Origin: Mastigias papua
Taxonomy: Eukaryota > Cnidaria > Scyphozoa > Rhizostomeae > Mastigiidae
DNA: 64,000 bases
Direction of reading: 5' to 3'
Assembly: GCA_964019165.1 (NCBI GenBank)
Contig: OZ025276.1
Coordinates: 11,415,205-11,479,204, forward strand
A program made the translations under genes and the position numbers. The notes beneath the pieces are model-generated. The model had not been told where the DNA came from and ran no database searches. It was given only the letters and a program-made list of their open reading frames with translations. Position 1 is the stretch's first letter, and every line of letters starts with the position of its first letter. Below, piece after piece: positions 24,342 to 38,800 of this stretch.

Positions 24342-27300
24342 ATGGCGGGACTTGTAGATTATGCTGCGAACAGCGATAGCGACGAAGATGTTGCAGAAAA
24401 ACCAGATGAAGACACCAAACTACACCTGAAAGATAACACAAGATCAATCGACGACATGAAAAGTAATATGAAGCTAAACATTAGACCAGATGTCACATCG
24501 AAAGTAAGGAAATCATGAATCAAAATTGAGCCCCTCTACTTTCCGATATTTAACTGCTCAGTCCAACAAGACCTGGACCAATTGTAGGAGCACTATTAGA
24601 CTGTAGCTACCGTATATAGCTACTCCTTCCTTTTTTGATTAAATCTGGCCATGTGTGTGGTTTCCTATAAACTAGATCAGGCTGGACATTTGATATTATG
24701 ATGCCTCGTTGTAGCACTTTAAAATCCTTCTTCCTATCTTTCATATTTTTTTGAAATCATATCTGGTATAAAAATAGCACATTTAACATGATTTCAACAG
24801 AAAGCCTTAGGGCCTTAGATTTTTATGAAAAAACTGACTCTTGATGTTGTGCAGCTTTTGTATTTATATTGATTGTTATCTATTTGCTAGAATGAGCATG
24901 ACAGCAAATTCCTTGTTGACCCAAAGAGTAAGGAACTTTCATATAATCCAAAATATGAAGAACTGTTTGCACCTGTGGTAAGTATTTTGATAGGCTTTTC
25001 TGTTTCACTCTAAACTGTGGACTAGCTTGCTGAGTATACAGACTGCTCACACAGGACAATTTGCATCAGCAGAGTTCTGTATTTAAAGTTAGGCTTTGCA
25101 TGTGAAAAGTTAGGTTTTGCACACTGACATGCCAAAAGAAACTGTAGAGGAGAAAATGGAAGAATGGTAGAGAGATGGCAGAAATTGCATGCAACTACAT
25201 TCTTCATGCTATATAGGTACTCTGGAAATTTCCTCTTACATGTGAAGATCTTGTTGAGTTTTGCCATACACTGCAGATTGAACTATGGATAAGTAACTGA
25301 GTGGTTGGAACATTAAGTGGCCATGCTTTATGCTTGTGGTTCAAGGCATGCCTCATATCTTGTGGCTGTGCATGTACTTTCTTCTTATCTAGTTTTGAAT
25401 GGGTGCATAGTGGAAACATTTGGATAAAGGGGGGGGACACACCTATATCATATGACACTGACCTGTACTTATCTGGACTAGCTAGATACTTGTCTTCTTG
25501 GAGTGTAAGACCTTTGTTGTTATAATGCTAAATTAAGATTTTACCATTTAGGCTGGCCCAGAAAATCCTTTCAAATCAAGGCAACAGAAGGCAATAAAAA
25601 ACACTCTGTCAGGTATTTACTTGTAGCAACTTATTCATAGTATTTTTATCATTCTATGCATTGATAGATTGAAATAAATAAACTGAAACTGAAACTGAAT
25701 AGACTCTTTCTTACTTTACGCTATCAGTGTTAAACAGCAATCAGAAATCTGCAGCAAATGTTTGTAGACAGCATGATTTGATCATATTATGGTGCTTATA
25801 TCTGAGGAAGAAACAACAAGAAAAAAGTACCATGCTATTACAGATCACTTTCATTTCAGCACACCGATTACTTATAATAGGCTAAACTTATTCAGTAGAG
25901 ATTTCAGGCCATTTGTAAGATCCATCATCAGCGTGTGTGTATAGTGTATATCCTACTCTTCAGTATGCAATTTTGAGCACATCCTTGAGGATTTTTTGGC
26001 AAGTATTCTATGATATTAGCTAGTCTTTATTTTGAAGGTATTCTAATATCAATATCTCCTTACCTGATACTTCCTCATTTGATAATAAGTAACTAGTCAA
26101 TAATTGTTTATGTAGGGTTTCCAATTTATTTTTTGCCTAGGATTTGTAGAAGAAGCACATATTAGTGATTTTCAATTTGATAATCAAAGAAAGACATTTC
26201 ATAGTTATGGTGAGTATCATGGAACCCTACATATATCCTAAACTTTGCCCATTGCAACTAGGGCAGCTTCATATTTCATAGAATTTCTTTTTGTATTGTA
26301 ATGCTGTTTTATTTCAAATGGAATTTGTGGCACAAGAAGTGCACTGGTTTGCAGCCCAATTGTAATATTTTCTTATCACATGGAATGTATTTTTTTCACT
26401 TAACAATTATTATCACCAGCTTGTGCTATATTGTTCGGTTCTGTATTATCTAATCTTGTGAGTATATACTTTGTACCATATATTTATATTATTTGATATT
26501 TTATGTTCTTACATATTGCATCTATTTTACTGCCTAAAGCAGTGGTTCCCAAACTTTTGAAATTATTTTGTATGGTGGCCCCCTATAGCATACTTTTTCA
26601 AATCAGGAATTGGATAATATGTATCACTAAAGAAAATTTTGTGCATATTGGAATTTTAATTTACTTATAATGTTCTGGTTTATACCAATGTTGTTAAAGA
26701 ATTTTGATGTTGTTGTATCTAGATCTGGAATAAACATGCCCTTGTATGTTAACCTCAATACAGAGTTGTAAATAGGTTTGGCTTTAATTTCAAAGCAATA
26801 AATTGCTATGTTATTAGGGGCACACTATTTAATTTTCAAGGTTATGCAATTGACCCAAGTGAAGAAAATATTTCTGGAGAAAGGTATGTTGAGAAGATAA
26901 TCAGAATATATAAAACTGGCCTGATTGCTCAGTTGGTAGACCACTTAATGTACAATGTCAGGGGTCATAAGTTCAAATCCTGCTTGGGTTGGTTATTTTC
27001 TTGCACTTTTACTTTTCACAATCAGAATAGCACTGCAGTATGCTCTTTTTGTAGAGAAGCAGATAATTTTTGCCTAGGCTCAATGTTCTTACTTTTTAGT
27101 GTCAAATGTACTTAAGATTGTTCTTATTTCAAGAGCCAAATGTACTTAAAATTGTTCTTATTTCAAGGGTGAATTCTTTGCAAATTATATTGAGATTGCA
27201 TGCTGTATACAGATTTTAAGACATTTGACTGGACTGCTTTTGAATATAAAGCAACAGATGCAGATGGTTACTGAATTCATCAGAATTGATTTGCAAAAAA

Positions 27301-30300
27301 GAGTGTGGGTAGTTAAGCAGTTGTGAAGTTTCTCACATGTTCTAACAGTGATCTTATCTTTTTGGCAGATTGAGCCTTGGTGCATTTTTATAAAGTGTAT
27401 CTGGCTACTATTTAATCCTAAAAGATCATAGTATACATGTTAAATGTTCTAGGTGTTTCATGCTGAGTCCACATATGATTATAAAGGCCAATTCTAGAAC
27501 TGCAGAGGTTGTTGCAGTGTTCGCAAATATATACATTTTCATCATCTGCATCCTGACTTGTTTGTGACTGTTTTCTCTTTTGCCTGTGCATCTCTAAAAT
27601 GTACATCTATAAACTGTACTCTTGTAAGAGATAGTGTATCAATAGATATTGTAAAAAGACTGAAATGCAGCCCCTATGATTTGGTATAGATAAATGACTG
27701 ACCAACTGACCAACTGACCTGTTGCCTAGCTGACTCATTGGCTGTTTCATTAATCACTTACAGACTTACTGACAGACTGCCATTCAGTGGCTAGCTACTG
27801 GGATGTCTGATGGGCCAACTGACTTTCTGACTGACTAGGTGATTGGTTGGGTGGTTGACTGTCATACTGACTTATTGAGTGAGTATTTAGGTGTGCTTTC
27901 TTCAATATATTTTTTATTATTATTTTACATTTCTTTAAAGATTTGTTGGAGATCAAGATAAAGCTGTTACATTGAAGGGTAAATGTTTAGATATCTATTT
28001 GAGTCTTTTAGATTATACAGTATCTGACTCTAAAACTATCAAAAGCCCAGACTGTGTTGTTTTTATCAGGTGGAAATTCAGAATTTAAACTTTGCAATTT
28101 ATATGGTCTGTTAGAGGTAACAGTTGTTTCTGGCATACTGATATGTCAGCTATACTATTTATATGTTTTGCTAGAGGTAACAGTTTTTGAGGACATCAAA
28201 GCTAGACCTGGAGATAAAAGAAAGAGAGAAAAAGCCAGTGACCCATCTGATATAGAATCATATAAAGGTGAGGATTGTCCCAGTCTGCTTTTGAATATGA
28301 GACCTGGTGATCAGGTGCTGATTGTTCACTCCTACTAGTTTGGGTGCCATATTTTTATGTTGATAGCAGTGTTGCTTACATTCAATTCTTTTGCTAGACT
28401 CTTGCCATGAACATTTGTTTAGAGAGAGGCATGGTTGTTGCATGCTTAAAAATAATTGCATGTACTAATGCATTTTTCCTTTGTAGATTATAGGTTATAA
28501 GTAGTTGTTAAATGGAGAATCATTTGAAAATCTGCAAAATGATTTTCTGCTTTTTTTAGGCCCATGGGCAAAGTTTGTTGATGAAGCACAAATCGCCAAG
28601 CCTTCAGAGGTAATATTTGAGAGCTTTTGACATTGGCAATTTTGCATGCTTTGTGTTGCAACTATCTTTGCTGTATAACTGTGTACCTTCGTTGCTTCTA
28701 GATTGTAAATGTCTCCAAGATCATTTATTGGGTTGTCTTTTGTTGGAGTTTCTACTAATTACAGTTGTTTTTCATTCACTTTTTATACAACATTTAAATC
28801 AGTTTTTCCAGTTTGCACACAGAATCAAACATATCTTTTATCAAAAGTCTATATATTTTATATTATATAATTGCAAATACAGGAAGAGCGAGAGATTCTT
28901 GAACAATATGAAGAAGCAAAACAGAAAAAAGGAAAGAAGGAAGAAGAAAAAATCGAAGAGAAGACTAAATTACATAGTGAGATATTTCCATTAGATTGTT
29001 TGGCATTGCCAATATTCAGATGTTACCTTAACATCATTATGAGTTCATAAGTTCTCTACTTTATCCTACTTGGCCCAACTTCATTGCTATTTTTGCGTGA
29101 CGAAATTTTCTAGATTTCTTTAAATTATGTATAGTCTTTTTATCGGGGAGTTATTTCTCAAAGAAACCTTCTTTTTACCATCTGCATTTTCTACAGTCAA
29201 TTCTTTGGGCCTCCCACAGTTTGCAGAAAGTTCATCTAAGAGTTTGATTATCAAGTTATTGGAAGAATTTGAAATAGTCTACTTGTGTCATTGCAGTTGC
29301 TGATGCATATGATTACCAAGGACGGCCATTTCTTCATATTCCGCTTGATCTTGGTATCAACTTATTATCAGACGACCCCCCAGACAAATGCTATCTTCCC
29401 AAGAAGCGAATTCATACTTGGTAAGAGACATTTAATCCGTCTACTGAGCATTCTGCATCACATGATCGTGGCAAATACTTCTTCAATCGACATTTGATTG
29501 CTGTTGGAACTGTATTCTTTTCCACTTGTTTCACTAGGATATAGAAATACTCTTCAAAATAGTCCGAATACATCTTTTATATAATGGCACTTTTCCCTCT
29601 CCTTTGTCATACTCCCCGCATGCACATTTATCATTTATTTATTTTTCAGGACTGGCCATTCAAAAGGTGTGTCAGCTATTCGTTTGTTTCCCAAATCTGG
29701 TCATCTGTTACTCTCCTGTAGCATGGATTCAAAAATAAAAGTAAGACAAATCTTTTCGAATATATTTTCTGCCGTCATACACTCTGTCGTCAAAATATTA
29801 TTGTTTTTCTGTGACTGTTATCAATGGGATTTGTGCGAATAAACGTCAACCATATACGAGAGTCCTGAACTGTTTTGTCCGTAAGCAATATATCAAAAAT
29901 GCTTTGTACATCTTCATTTTGCGATTGTAATCTTCATTTGCTAGGGTAAATAAAGGAATAAGTAGATCATTTTCAGTCTTTTGAAATATGTTGTCTTGTA
30001 TTGTACAACGCTTTCTGCACTTATTGCCTGATTTCAGGGTGGTTAACAGTAATTAAGGCCATGTTTGTCATTTTTCGTTGCTCCAATGCTAGTTAACTAA
30101 GCACTTTTCTTTTCATAGATTTGGGAAGTTTATAACAAGAGAAGATGTATAAGAACTTATATAGGTACGCGCCATTAGCATCGAATTAGAACATTATGCA
30201 TCTGCGACTGAATTTTTCGAGAGATTGCACCCTGTATGGTTTGTATCAAGTTCTTCCAAAGGTACATTAAAGTGATGAACGAAAATTCATCACAGCAGAC

Positions 30301-33300
30301 GGATCCGATTTCAGCTTCTTGGAGCCTCAAACAGCTCTATTTTCCAACAACTACTAATAGCTTTCTAATTCCAGTTGTGAGTTGCCCTGTCCTCTGCACT
30401 CCTTTGGTAATTTATATCTTGAATCGGCCGTCTCTCTCTCTGTTTTAAGACTGAAGCATTTCTACAGAACTTCTAACCGTGGGATGCTATTGATTGATAC
30501 ATTTTAACTCTGTCCTGTGCCTTATTTGTTGTAGGGCACGGTAAAGCTGTTCGAGATATTTGCTTTAACAATGATGGAACCAAATTTCTAAGTTGTGGTT
30601 ACGATCGATGGATAAAATTGTGGGATACGGAAACTGGTAAGTTGAGTCATATGAAGTCTAAGATATTTTTTATTCATTCAATTGAACTTCTATGTTAGAA
30701 TGAATCACGATGCTTTGTTGTTTAGAAGAGTTCTACCTTCTTATTCCTGCAAATTGCTTGGTTTCATCATACTGACGTTTGTACCGTGAAGAATGCTGGC
30801 GAAAAAACTTTCAACATATTCCGTCCATGTTTGCATATTTAAAAGAGGTTTTTCTCTTTTTTGCCACAAGGAGATTGCTTGTTTGTTGGTTTGTTGTTGC
30901 TGCAAAAGCCTGAACGTCAATGGGCTCAGAGTTGACTCCTTGTTTAGGGCATACGAATTCGTCGAGTTCTACGGCTTTGTTGTAAAGTTGAAGTATACTT
31001 TTTGTGTAGTAAAATGAGGTTCTTAATAGCAGTGATGTTTCTTTACTAGGAGAGTGCCTTGGCCGATTCAGCAATAATAAAATCCCTTACTGCGTAAAAT
31101 TCAACCCAGATGAGGTTTGTTCTCCATTACCTTTAGAAATTTGGCTCTAATATCTCTAGTTGCTAACACAGTTGTTTAAGGTGTAACTTCAGTTTGTCAA
31201 TAGAAATTGTTTAAGTAAAATGATATTTTAGGATCCATTTCTCAAAACAGGGTTGTTAAATCAGCATTTCACCAGCAGTGACATTCACAGCAATATTTTA
31301 CCTGCTGGAGCTCTAGCAAAGTTGGAAATTTTCTTATGGGGACCCTTATAGTGTACACCTTTAGACCTGAGAGCTGTGAATCATGAATGTATTTATATTC
31401 ATGGTCATCAAGTACAGGATACCGGTGCGTTGTTAGGAAAAGTCCTTCCGATAATTGGCACATTGAGTACATCATAAAAGAATCCCATGAACTGATGAAC
31501 CAATCTTTAAATATGGGTGGTGTAGCACTCCCACACCTCCCGAAGGCTCCTGCCACTTAGCACGAGGCTGTCAAAAGATATTAGGATTCAAGTGAAGTTG
31601 AATGTTGAAAAGGTTAATGCTGTTATTATGAGCATCAGTTATATGGCTTTCAATGCAGATACTAGGCGTTCTCTTTATTATTGTTCGTCGAATGATTAGT
31701 AAAATTTTTTATTTCCAGGACAAGCAGCACCTGTTTATAACTGGGATGGCAGATAAAAAGATGATAACGGTAATGTTGAAATAGTTACCTGTGTTGATTA
31801 TTCGGCCTTCGTGGCTGTGTTTACCGGACATTGATAGGTTTATTTAGTTTTATTTGATAGCTGCTCTTATGTTCTAAGAGAGACGAAATGTTGTTCCTTA
31901 AATCTGCTACCGTTACTGGCAAATTGATGTCAAAAATATTCTCTATATGCCATCCTGTCAGTGTACTTATATGAAAGGTGTATCCTACATTCTAGAGGCA
32001 TTAAACATTCTTCTCGAATATGCGATGAAAGACGTTAACTTTCTTTACACTCGATTTACCTCTTAGCTCATTAAGTGCTATTTATTTAACTAATAAATTT
32101 TCCTTACAATTTTAGTGGGATATTCGAGAAAATGAAATAGTTCAAGAATACGACAGGTGAATGATATTTTAGACATTCAAATCAGTTTTTCAAAAGTGTT
32201 AGTCATTGGGTACAGATGCAGATGGAAAAATATTCATCTTTTGATATGAAACAAGATTTGTGATATGATCTATATCTTCGTTTAGAACATCAGTCATATG
32301 TTAGAGAATCTCTATCTCTTTTTAACTGGCCTCATTTTGTTCATCAGACATTTAGGCGCTGTTAACACAATAACTTTTGTTGATCAAAACAAACGGATTG
32401 TGACAACATCAGATGATAAAAGCATTCGAATCTGGGAATGGTATGAATCGTGAAATCTCTATCCTTATGCTTGAATGAAATTTATGTTGCATGAAGTCTA
32501 GTTTTTCGTGGATTAGTGTATTTTTCATTGTTTTGCTGATTTGAAATGCCTCATCAGTTGTACACCCATTTAGCTAGCATCCACTTTTCGTGGATGATAC
32601 GAATTTAGTTTTAAAGGCATACTTGGAAATGGTTAAGGAGCAGATCTGAGGAGCAGATTGGTTGATGAAGAACAGATGAAATAGCCGGGAACAAATGGAA
32701 TGAATGGAGCTAACAACCCTATACTTTTTGCCAGAGCACCAAGCCCAAATATGTTTAAGATGCTTCGATAATTTTGATCATGATTCTATGTATCTTCTTT
32801 AGGGATATTCCCGTCGATACGAAATACATTGCGGATCCTGGCATGCATTCAATGCCTTCTGTCACGCTGTCACCGAATCGTGAGCATTTCAATAACTTTT
32901 ATTTTTATAGCTAATCTATGCAAAACTTTTCAGTAATAGCTGTACCTCTAGTTTTTATTACTGTTGCTGTCAATCCGAATAATCTGAATATTAGGGAACA
33001 ATACATCTCACCACAGACAGTCCAATCTCTCCTGTTACTAATTGGATCTGTTCTTTATGGGACATCCATTATGAGTTTGCTTTGTAACATTTTTCGTATT
33101 TTTCATTGAAATTTTGTTTTAAAGAAAAGTATAAAAATGATGCACGTGCATCGTAGTTAAATGTTTTTATTTTAACCGTTTGGGTTATATTCATATTTCT
33201 GTTACCCAATGACTTTAAAGAACGCATGTTCCCTTGGCTTATAAGTGTCATTCCTTTTGTTATAGAGAAATGGTTAGCATGCCAGTCTATGGATAATCAA

Positions 33301-35170
33301 ATCGTCATATATGGTGTTCTTAATAAATTTCGACAAAACCGGAAGAAAATTTTTAAAGGACATATGGTAATGACTCGCATACTCTTGCAGCAAACATATT
33401 ACTCTCTGCTTGCTCGCATCTTTTCACTTTCTTATTAAACACATGGTGCTCGTATGGTTCCGGGTGCTGAGTATTATCTTACTTACATTATTAAAGGTTG
33501 TGTTTGTCAGTACCCAATCTTATGCTTCTAGCCTAGGGTTTTGGTCATAACAGTCCGTGATATTGTTTATCCGACTATCCAGTGTAATGCTCCTCCCATT
33601 GTTGTTAGTTAAGTGGTTATTACTATTCTCGTGGAATCAACGACAAGTTTTTCACCTGAAATGTCTTAGGCTTTCATTATAGTAGATAGCGTACCAACTG
33701 GATTAGCCTGTTGATTTCCAGGGAATTTTCTTCATTCCTCATTGTAAGTCTTTCTTTATCATGTCACACATGATGCCAAATATAAATTGCTCCATCTCGG
33801 ACATATTTAGGTGTTTTTTCAGAGAATGCTAGTCGAATATGAGAATGTGAATCTTTATTAATTGCCTGTACTATTTCTATTCATATGTAGATACTTACTC
33901 AGTTTGTCATTCATACTCTTACCTATTATCTGTGTTTATTGCTGTTGTATCTCAATAACAATTTATCAGCTCTTTTGTGTTAAATATTCCACATTTTCAA
34001 CCATTTCTCTGTTCTTTTGTCAGAACGCTGGTTATGCATGTCAGGTCAATTTCTCTCCTGATATGAAGTGAGTATTATCTTTTGCCTTTTTCTCTCAGCT
34101 GTATTGCATTTTACAACAACAGTTGTGTACCATGAATCATCAATAATTATTTGATATATTTTATAAATTTTTGGTCTCTTGACACCATCCTATTTTTTTA
34201 TTTGTTTCTAGATAATTTATGGATACAATATTTCATAGCTTTCTTCAACACTTTATTTTGATGATTGCTAATTTACTCTTTTCGTTATTTACGATCATTT
34301 TCATATACCTTGCATCATCTCTCCTAGTAAATCAGCAATTCATTCTCCAGAGAAGTCACAATTTAACATTTCAGACTTATCAATGAGCTACTCCTAAAAT
34401 AGAACTCACTAATAGAGACCATTCTAACGTTAAAACGTTGCAAGCTGTGTTTCTGTTGGTAACCTTCTGTAGTATTTAGTTATGACAAATGGTTATTTCC
34501 CCGTTAGTGAGTTCATTTCTATCCTCAGGGTCTTAATATGATTTCTTCTTATCAGCTATGTTATCTCTGGAGATGCTGATGGAAAGCTAAATGTATGGGA
34601 CTGGAAAAGCACGAAATTATATTGGTAACTAACCGTTTTTACTTTCATTTATTGATTTACCTATGCTTTTCGTACTAAGAATTTTCAATACTGTGCTAGA
34701 AATGGGAGTATCTTTAGGTATACTGAAAGTTCTAATGAGAATGTGAAACATCAGATAGTAGCCGGACGATGAGACAGAGAATATTGGATTCACATCATTT
34801 TAGTCATTCTTCACTCCTCCTTTTTCTGTAGGAAACTCATATAGTCAAGCACGATTTTCCTTGTAGTATTGGATAAATTTCAAAGATATCTATGAAAACA
34901 GAAGTCGTTCCAAATTGTCGATTACTTTCGTCTAAGAGATCAAACTAACGGCTCAGTGACATTTCTGCATCAACGAAGTTGAGTTGTGATTCTTGCTGAC
35001 TTTAACCTTAAGTGAATTTTACAAATTTCCTTCTGATTTTTTGCTCAATAATTGTTTGCAGCAAATTTAAAGCTCATGATGATGTCTGCATCGGCTGTGA
35101 ATGGCTACCCCACGAAACGTCCAAGATTATCACATGCGGCTGGGATGGCTTGATTAAGTTATGGGATTAG
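24342..35170 (+). CDS. CDC40: CDC40/PRP17, pre-mRNA-processing factor 17 (WD40 protein)
   Basis: Second-step splicing factor of the spliceosome. Twenty-two exons: 24342-24503, 24891-24977, 25552-25612, 26141-26209, 26841-26883, 27941-27978, 28175-28267, 28560-28609, 28883-28976, 29297-29420, 29650-29740, 30119-30164, 30535-30636, 31050-31114, 31719-31769, 32116-32156, 32348-32440, 32803-32879, 33266-33366, 34024-34067, 34556-34624, 35062-35170. Total 1,710 nt, 569 residues (human 579), all phases consistent. The N-terminal half has the family landmarks [32 protein letters not shown] and [11 protein letters not shown]. The C-terminal half (from about residue 274) is a seven-blade WD40 propeller, with repeats ending in, for example, [24 protein letters not shown] and GLIKLWD at the very C-terminus. 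Many small exons make this the most intron-dense gene of the window. The call is secure. Confidence 0.97.
26540..26620 (+). mobile_element. hAT-like MITE fragment (left end only)
   Basis: CAGTGGTTCCCAAACTTTT at 26540 is the kind of terminus found in hAT-superfamily elements. The following 50 bases resemble the start of the element at 36745. I cannot find a matching right end in this CDC40 intron, so it is probably truncated or too diverged. Confidence 0.5.
26918..26990 (+). repeat. tRNA-like SINE head in a CDC40 intron
   Basis: A 73-base stretch has tRNA layout. An A-box-like TTGCTCAGTTGGTAGA lies near the 5' side and a B-box-like AGTTCAAATCC near the 3' side, at tRNA spacing. The acceptor stem relies on G-T pairs and the T stem is poor, so it is not a working tRNA gene. 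A tRNA-derived SINE or tRNA pseudogene fits best. AT-rich unique sequence follows. Confidence 0.6.
27690..27890. repeat. Degenerate ACTG/CTGA tetranucleotide-rich block
   Basis: About 200 bases enriched in GACTGAC, CAACTGAC and TTGACTG words, ending about 50 bases upstream of the small CDC40 exon at 27941. It looks like a decayed 4- or 8-base microsatellite. It is non-coding. Confidence 0.7.
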
Positions 35171-35854
35171 TGCAATTTGCTTTTCTTGGAGATCATAAAC
35201 TGTCCAGGCGACACTTTCCTAGATACAGATTCAAAGGAATGTAAACTTGGAGTAACTTAAAAAATATGTGGTGTCCATGTCAGCTCATACGAGTATTATG
35301 TAATTTATCACTGTATAATTTTTGAAATATTGGAGATTATAGGTGACTAAAGTAGCCGTTGAGATATGTTTTTATATTTCCAACGTCTTTTTTCTTTTTC
35401 CCCCTGCGAGACCGTTTTGTATGCCATTTGAAAGAAGAAAAAGTAAGGAGGCATTTGAAATTATGGTATTTTGCAAAAAGAAGTGACAACTTATAAAACA
35501 GATCTCATGCAGGAGTACTGTGCAGTGAGCTTCCTTGTTAATATTGAAGAATGAACCAACCCCTTAATTATGGCTTTGTGTATTTAATGCAATTAGGTTT
35601 TGAGTCTACATTGGGTATTGTTATGGTCGTGGTCCATTGAAGTAGCTTACAGCACAGCCCCCTTCTTTGCCTTTTGTGACGGTACCCCCGATCTCATTTA
35701 TTTATTGCAGTTTGGTTCCTTGAGTCATTGGGACTCACTGCACAGTTTAATTTACTCGGTTGCGCATTCACTTGACGTACACGAAGTACCCATAAGCGCT
35801 GTTAGTGTTGTTGCTGTTGATTTTCACGCCAGTTCGCGGGTTGTTCAAAACAAA
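35171..35854. other. Intergenic between CDC40 and CEP85
   Basis: Both flanking genes are on the plus strand. The stretch should hold the CDC40 3' UTR and the CEP85 promoter. I see no AATAAA close to the CDC40 stop and no TATA box before 35855. An open frame continues upstream of the CEP85 start codon but contains no earlier in-frame ATG. Confidence 0.5.
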
Positions 35855-38800
35855 ATGGAAGCAGTGATGATAAATGAATTGTCCGAACAACACCGGTAAG
35901 ATAGAGTCAGCAATGATATGTTAACAAGACATCTGCCAAAATTTGATGGTTACTCAATCTTTTGATTTATCTTAATGTTTTTTAGTACAAATTAGTCTAT
36001 ATCCCCAGTTTTTCGAATGGCTGTCATTAGGGCCTGGTGGACTTTAGTTCTTTATCATTATTTTGAATTCCTAAGGTGCTACATTTAATGTGTTCCTTTC
36101 AGCTTGTTTTTATCCATAAGCTAAGTTAAGGCATCAAGAAAGAAGAAGAAAGCGCTTAATAGAATGTCATATTGCAACATAGCCGACGGTGACGTGACTG
36201 AAGTGTTGGAGAGCATTGGAGTTTGGAGATAGGCCCTTATGGAAATATCGCGTGTTCAGCTTGTTAAAGGATCTTATTTTCATGCGTTATTCAAGTGCTT
36301 GGACGCATTGGGTTATTTTCTCTTTAAGACTGTTCATTACGCTAAAACGGCTTATTAGGTGCAGCATTGATACTTGAAAACATTGTTTATATCTTCTGCA
36401 ATCTTCGTTACATATCCCATACGGCTGATAAGATTTATGTTTGATGAAATACTTCATGTAATTATATCAAGTGAAACTGCCAGCAGCAGAATGACCTGTG
36501 CAGAGCTTGAATTTGGAACCCTTGACTTTGTGTGTGCAGTGATCTACCACTGAGCTATTAGGTCACATTTTCAAGCATACACATTCAAGGATTGAACATT
36601 TACTTGCACTGCCCTTCTCCTAACCATTGTGCGTATTGGAGCTATTTGAGCTCCATTATAGCATTGATTGAACCTTCTAATGAGAGAGGATTGCCCAAGC
36701 CAGGGTGCATCACAGTGCCATTGATCAATTAAATATGGTTAAAACAGTGGCTCCCAAACTTTTCAAGTTATTGTTGCATGGCAGTCACCTGCACAATACA
36801 TTCTCTAGGCATGGTCCCTTGGAGGGACAACTATATATTGTGACTACTCTACTTTCATGAAACTTACTTACCAACAGTGGTGCAGGCTAATAAAACGACA
36901 AATCCAACAAGCAAAGACAACATCTCATGGCCTAATAAAACCCTTTGCAGTCAGCACGAAATGCTTTGTGGTCCTGTATGGCACTACAGACCCCTAATTG
37001 CAATCCACTGGATGAGAATGAAGAGACTTGCTTAAGTTTTACATAATCTTGTACTTGCACTTACCATATATTTCCAAAATCCTGTTGCCTTTAACTTACT
37101 ATATATTTTCATGTAATTTTCTTCATGGAAAAGGTGTTAAGTTATGCTTAATAGAAAGGTGATTGATGATTGGGGAACACCTAAACCTGCAACTGAGCGA
37201 CATTCCTTTTTACAACATCTCTCTGGTCACACTATGAGGAAAGGGCACAGCAAATTTGGTACTGATATAGGTAAGCTCAATTTTCATAGTAAATCATCAC
37301 ACATTTGGAGAGCATTATTGCTAGGTTTTGTGGTTATTCCCCTTAAGAATCCTACTTGAAAGTTTCTTTTTAACAGCTGAAACTAACCTTGATATGGCCT
37401 TCATCTTTGTTATTCATGTGGTTGTTTATTGTAGCTTAAGTTGAAGTATTCATTGAAGTTTGATTTCATAGCTTTGATTTAAAGCAATTTCTTGCAAGAA
37501 AAAGTGCTGTCATATAACAACTCCAACCAGACTTTTAAATATGTTATGGAGCAGCTTTATATGTTGTACTGAAGGGTTTTTGAAGCAAAAACTTATCTAA
37601 AACTTTTTCTAATTTGAATTGGGGTTGCCAGTTCAATGAACTTAAAAAGTAAAATGAAGTTTATTTTATATTCTAATTTTCCCACCCAAGAAGCAGAAGT
37701 TATGAATAGCTTTTTTTGGAAAGAAATGAATGTACTATCTAGAGAACATTTTAGTCGGCAGTGAGTTTACTTTGGATGATGTCAAATAAGATGGAAATAT
37801 CATTCTCTTCTATTTTCTAAAAATTATGATTGATTATACAGAAAATTTATTATAGCAAATCTTGCTGAATCTTGGGGCATATCGCACAGAGCCCTTTAAG
37901 AAGGTTTTTCTAACCATACCTTATATTTTTGCTTTTGATGTGAGCAGTGGTATTTTGCTACAAAGTAAATAGACCAAACATTAATCAGTGATTGCTTTTG
38001 ATTGAGTATTGATTAGTGATTGCTATTGATATCATGGTTTTTTCTATCAAATTATTACTTTACACAACGCTATGAATACAATTTAAACTAAGCCAATTGA
38101 AGCAGAAAATGGTACTAGGTATTTCAGGTATTTCAGTGCATTTTTTAGGAGATGAGTTGATGTTTTCACTGCATACTCTTACTTTTTATTACTGCACAAA
38201 ACCATTATATTGCTGCACAGATTGGTTATCACTGCAAGCAGATAGTAGGTAGGCTACAAATGAGCCATTATATTAGTTTTTTATTGTTGTCATCTATTTG
38301 TAGGTGACCAAAAGACAAGGATTCCTCCTTCAGATAAGTTTAAGGAGAATGTTATTGACAAATCCTTTGATATGCCTATCTCACCCTATGATCCAGAACA
38401 AGCAAAGTTTTTTCGCCCAAAGTCAAGTGTCCACATGACTTCCAAGAGCAGCTTAGGAACCAATGATAAATTGGCTGTTAACAGTATGTTGTTGTAGATT
38501 CTATTCTCAATATGGTCAAAAGCTATCCTGTTTCATGTGGTAGTGGAATTCAAAGGGAATGCCTAGCTAGCTTGCAATCAATATATGCAAATCTATTTAT
38601 ATATACGCAAATCTATGTAAATATATCCATAAATATATATTCCTTTGAAAGGTCATATTTTGCATAGCAGTATACTTGATGAGGCACTGAGGATTAAAGT
38701 TGATTGGAAAATATTTTTATGAAAATCTAGGAAATAATAGTTCATTAATGATTATTCATACAAGTTTTTCAAACCAGCATGGCATTTAAAAATGTGTAAT

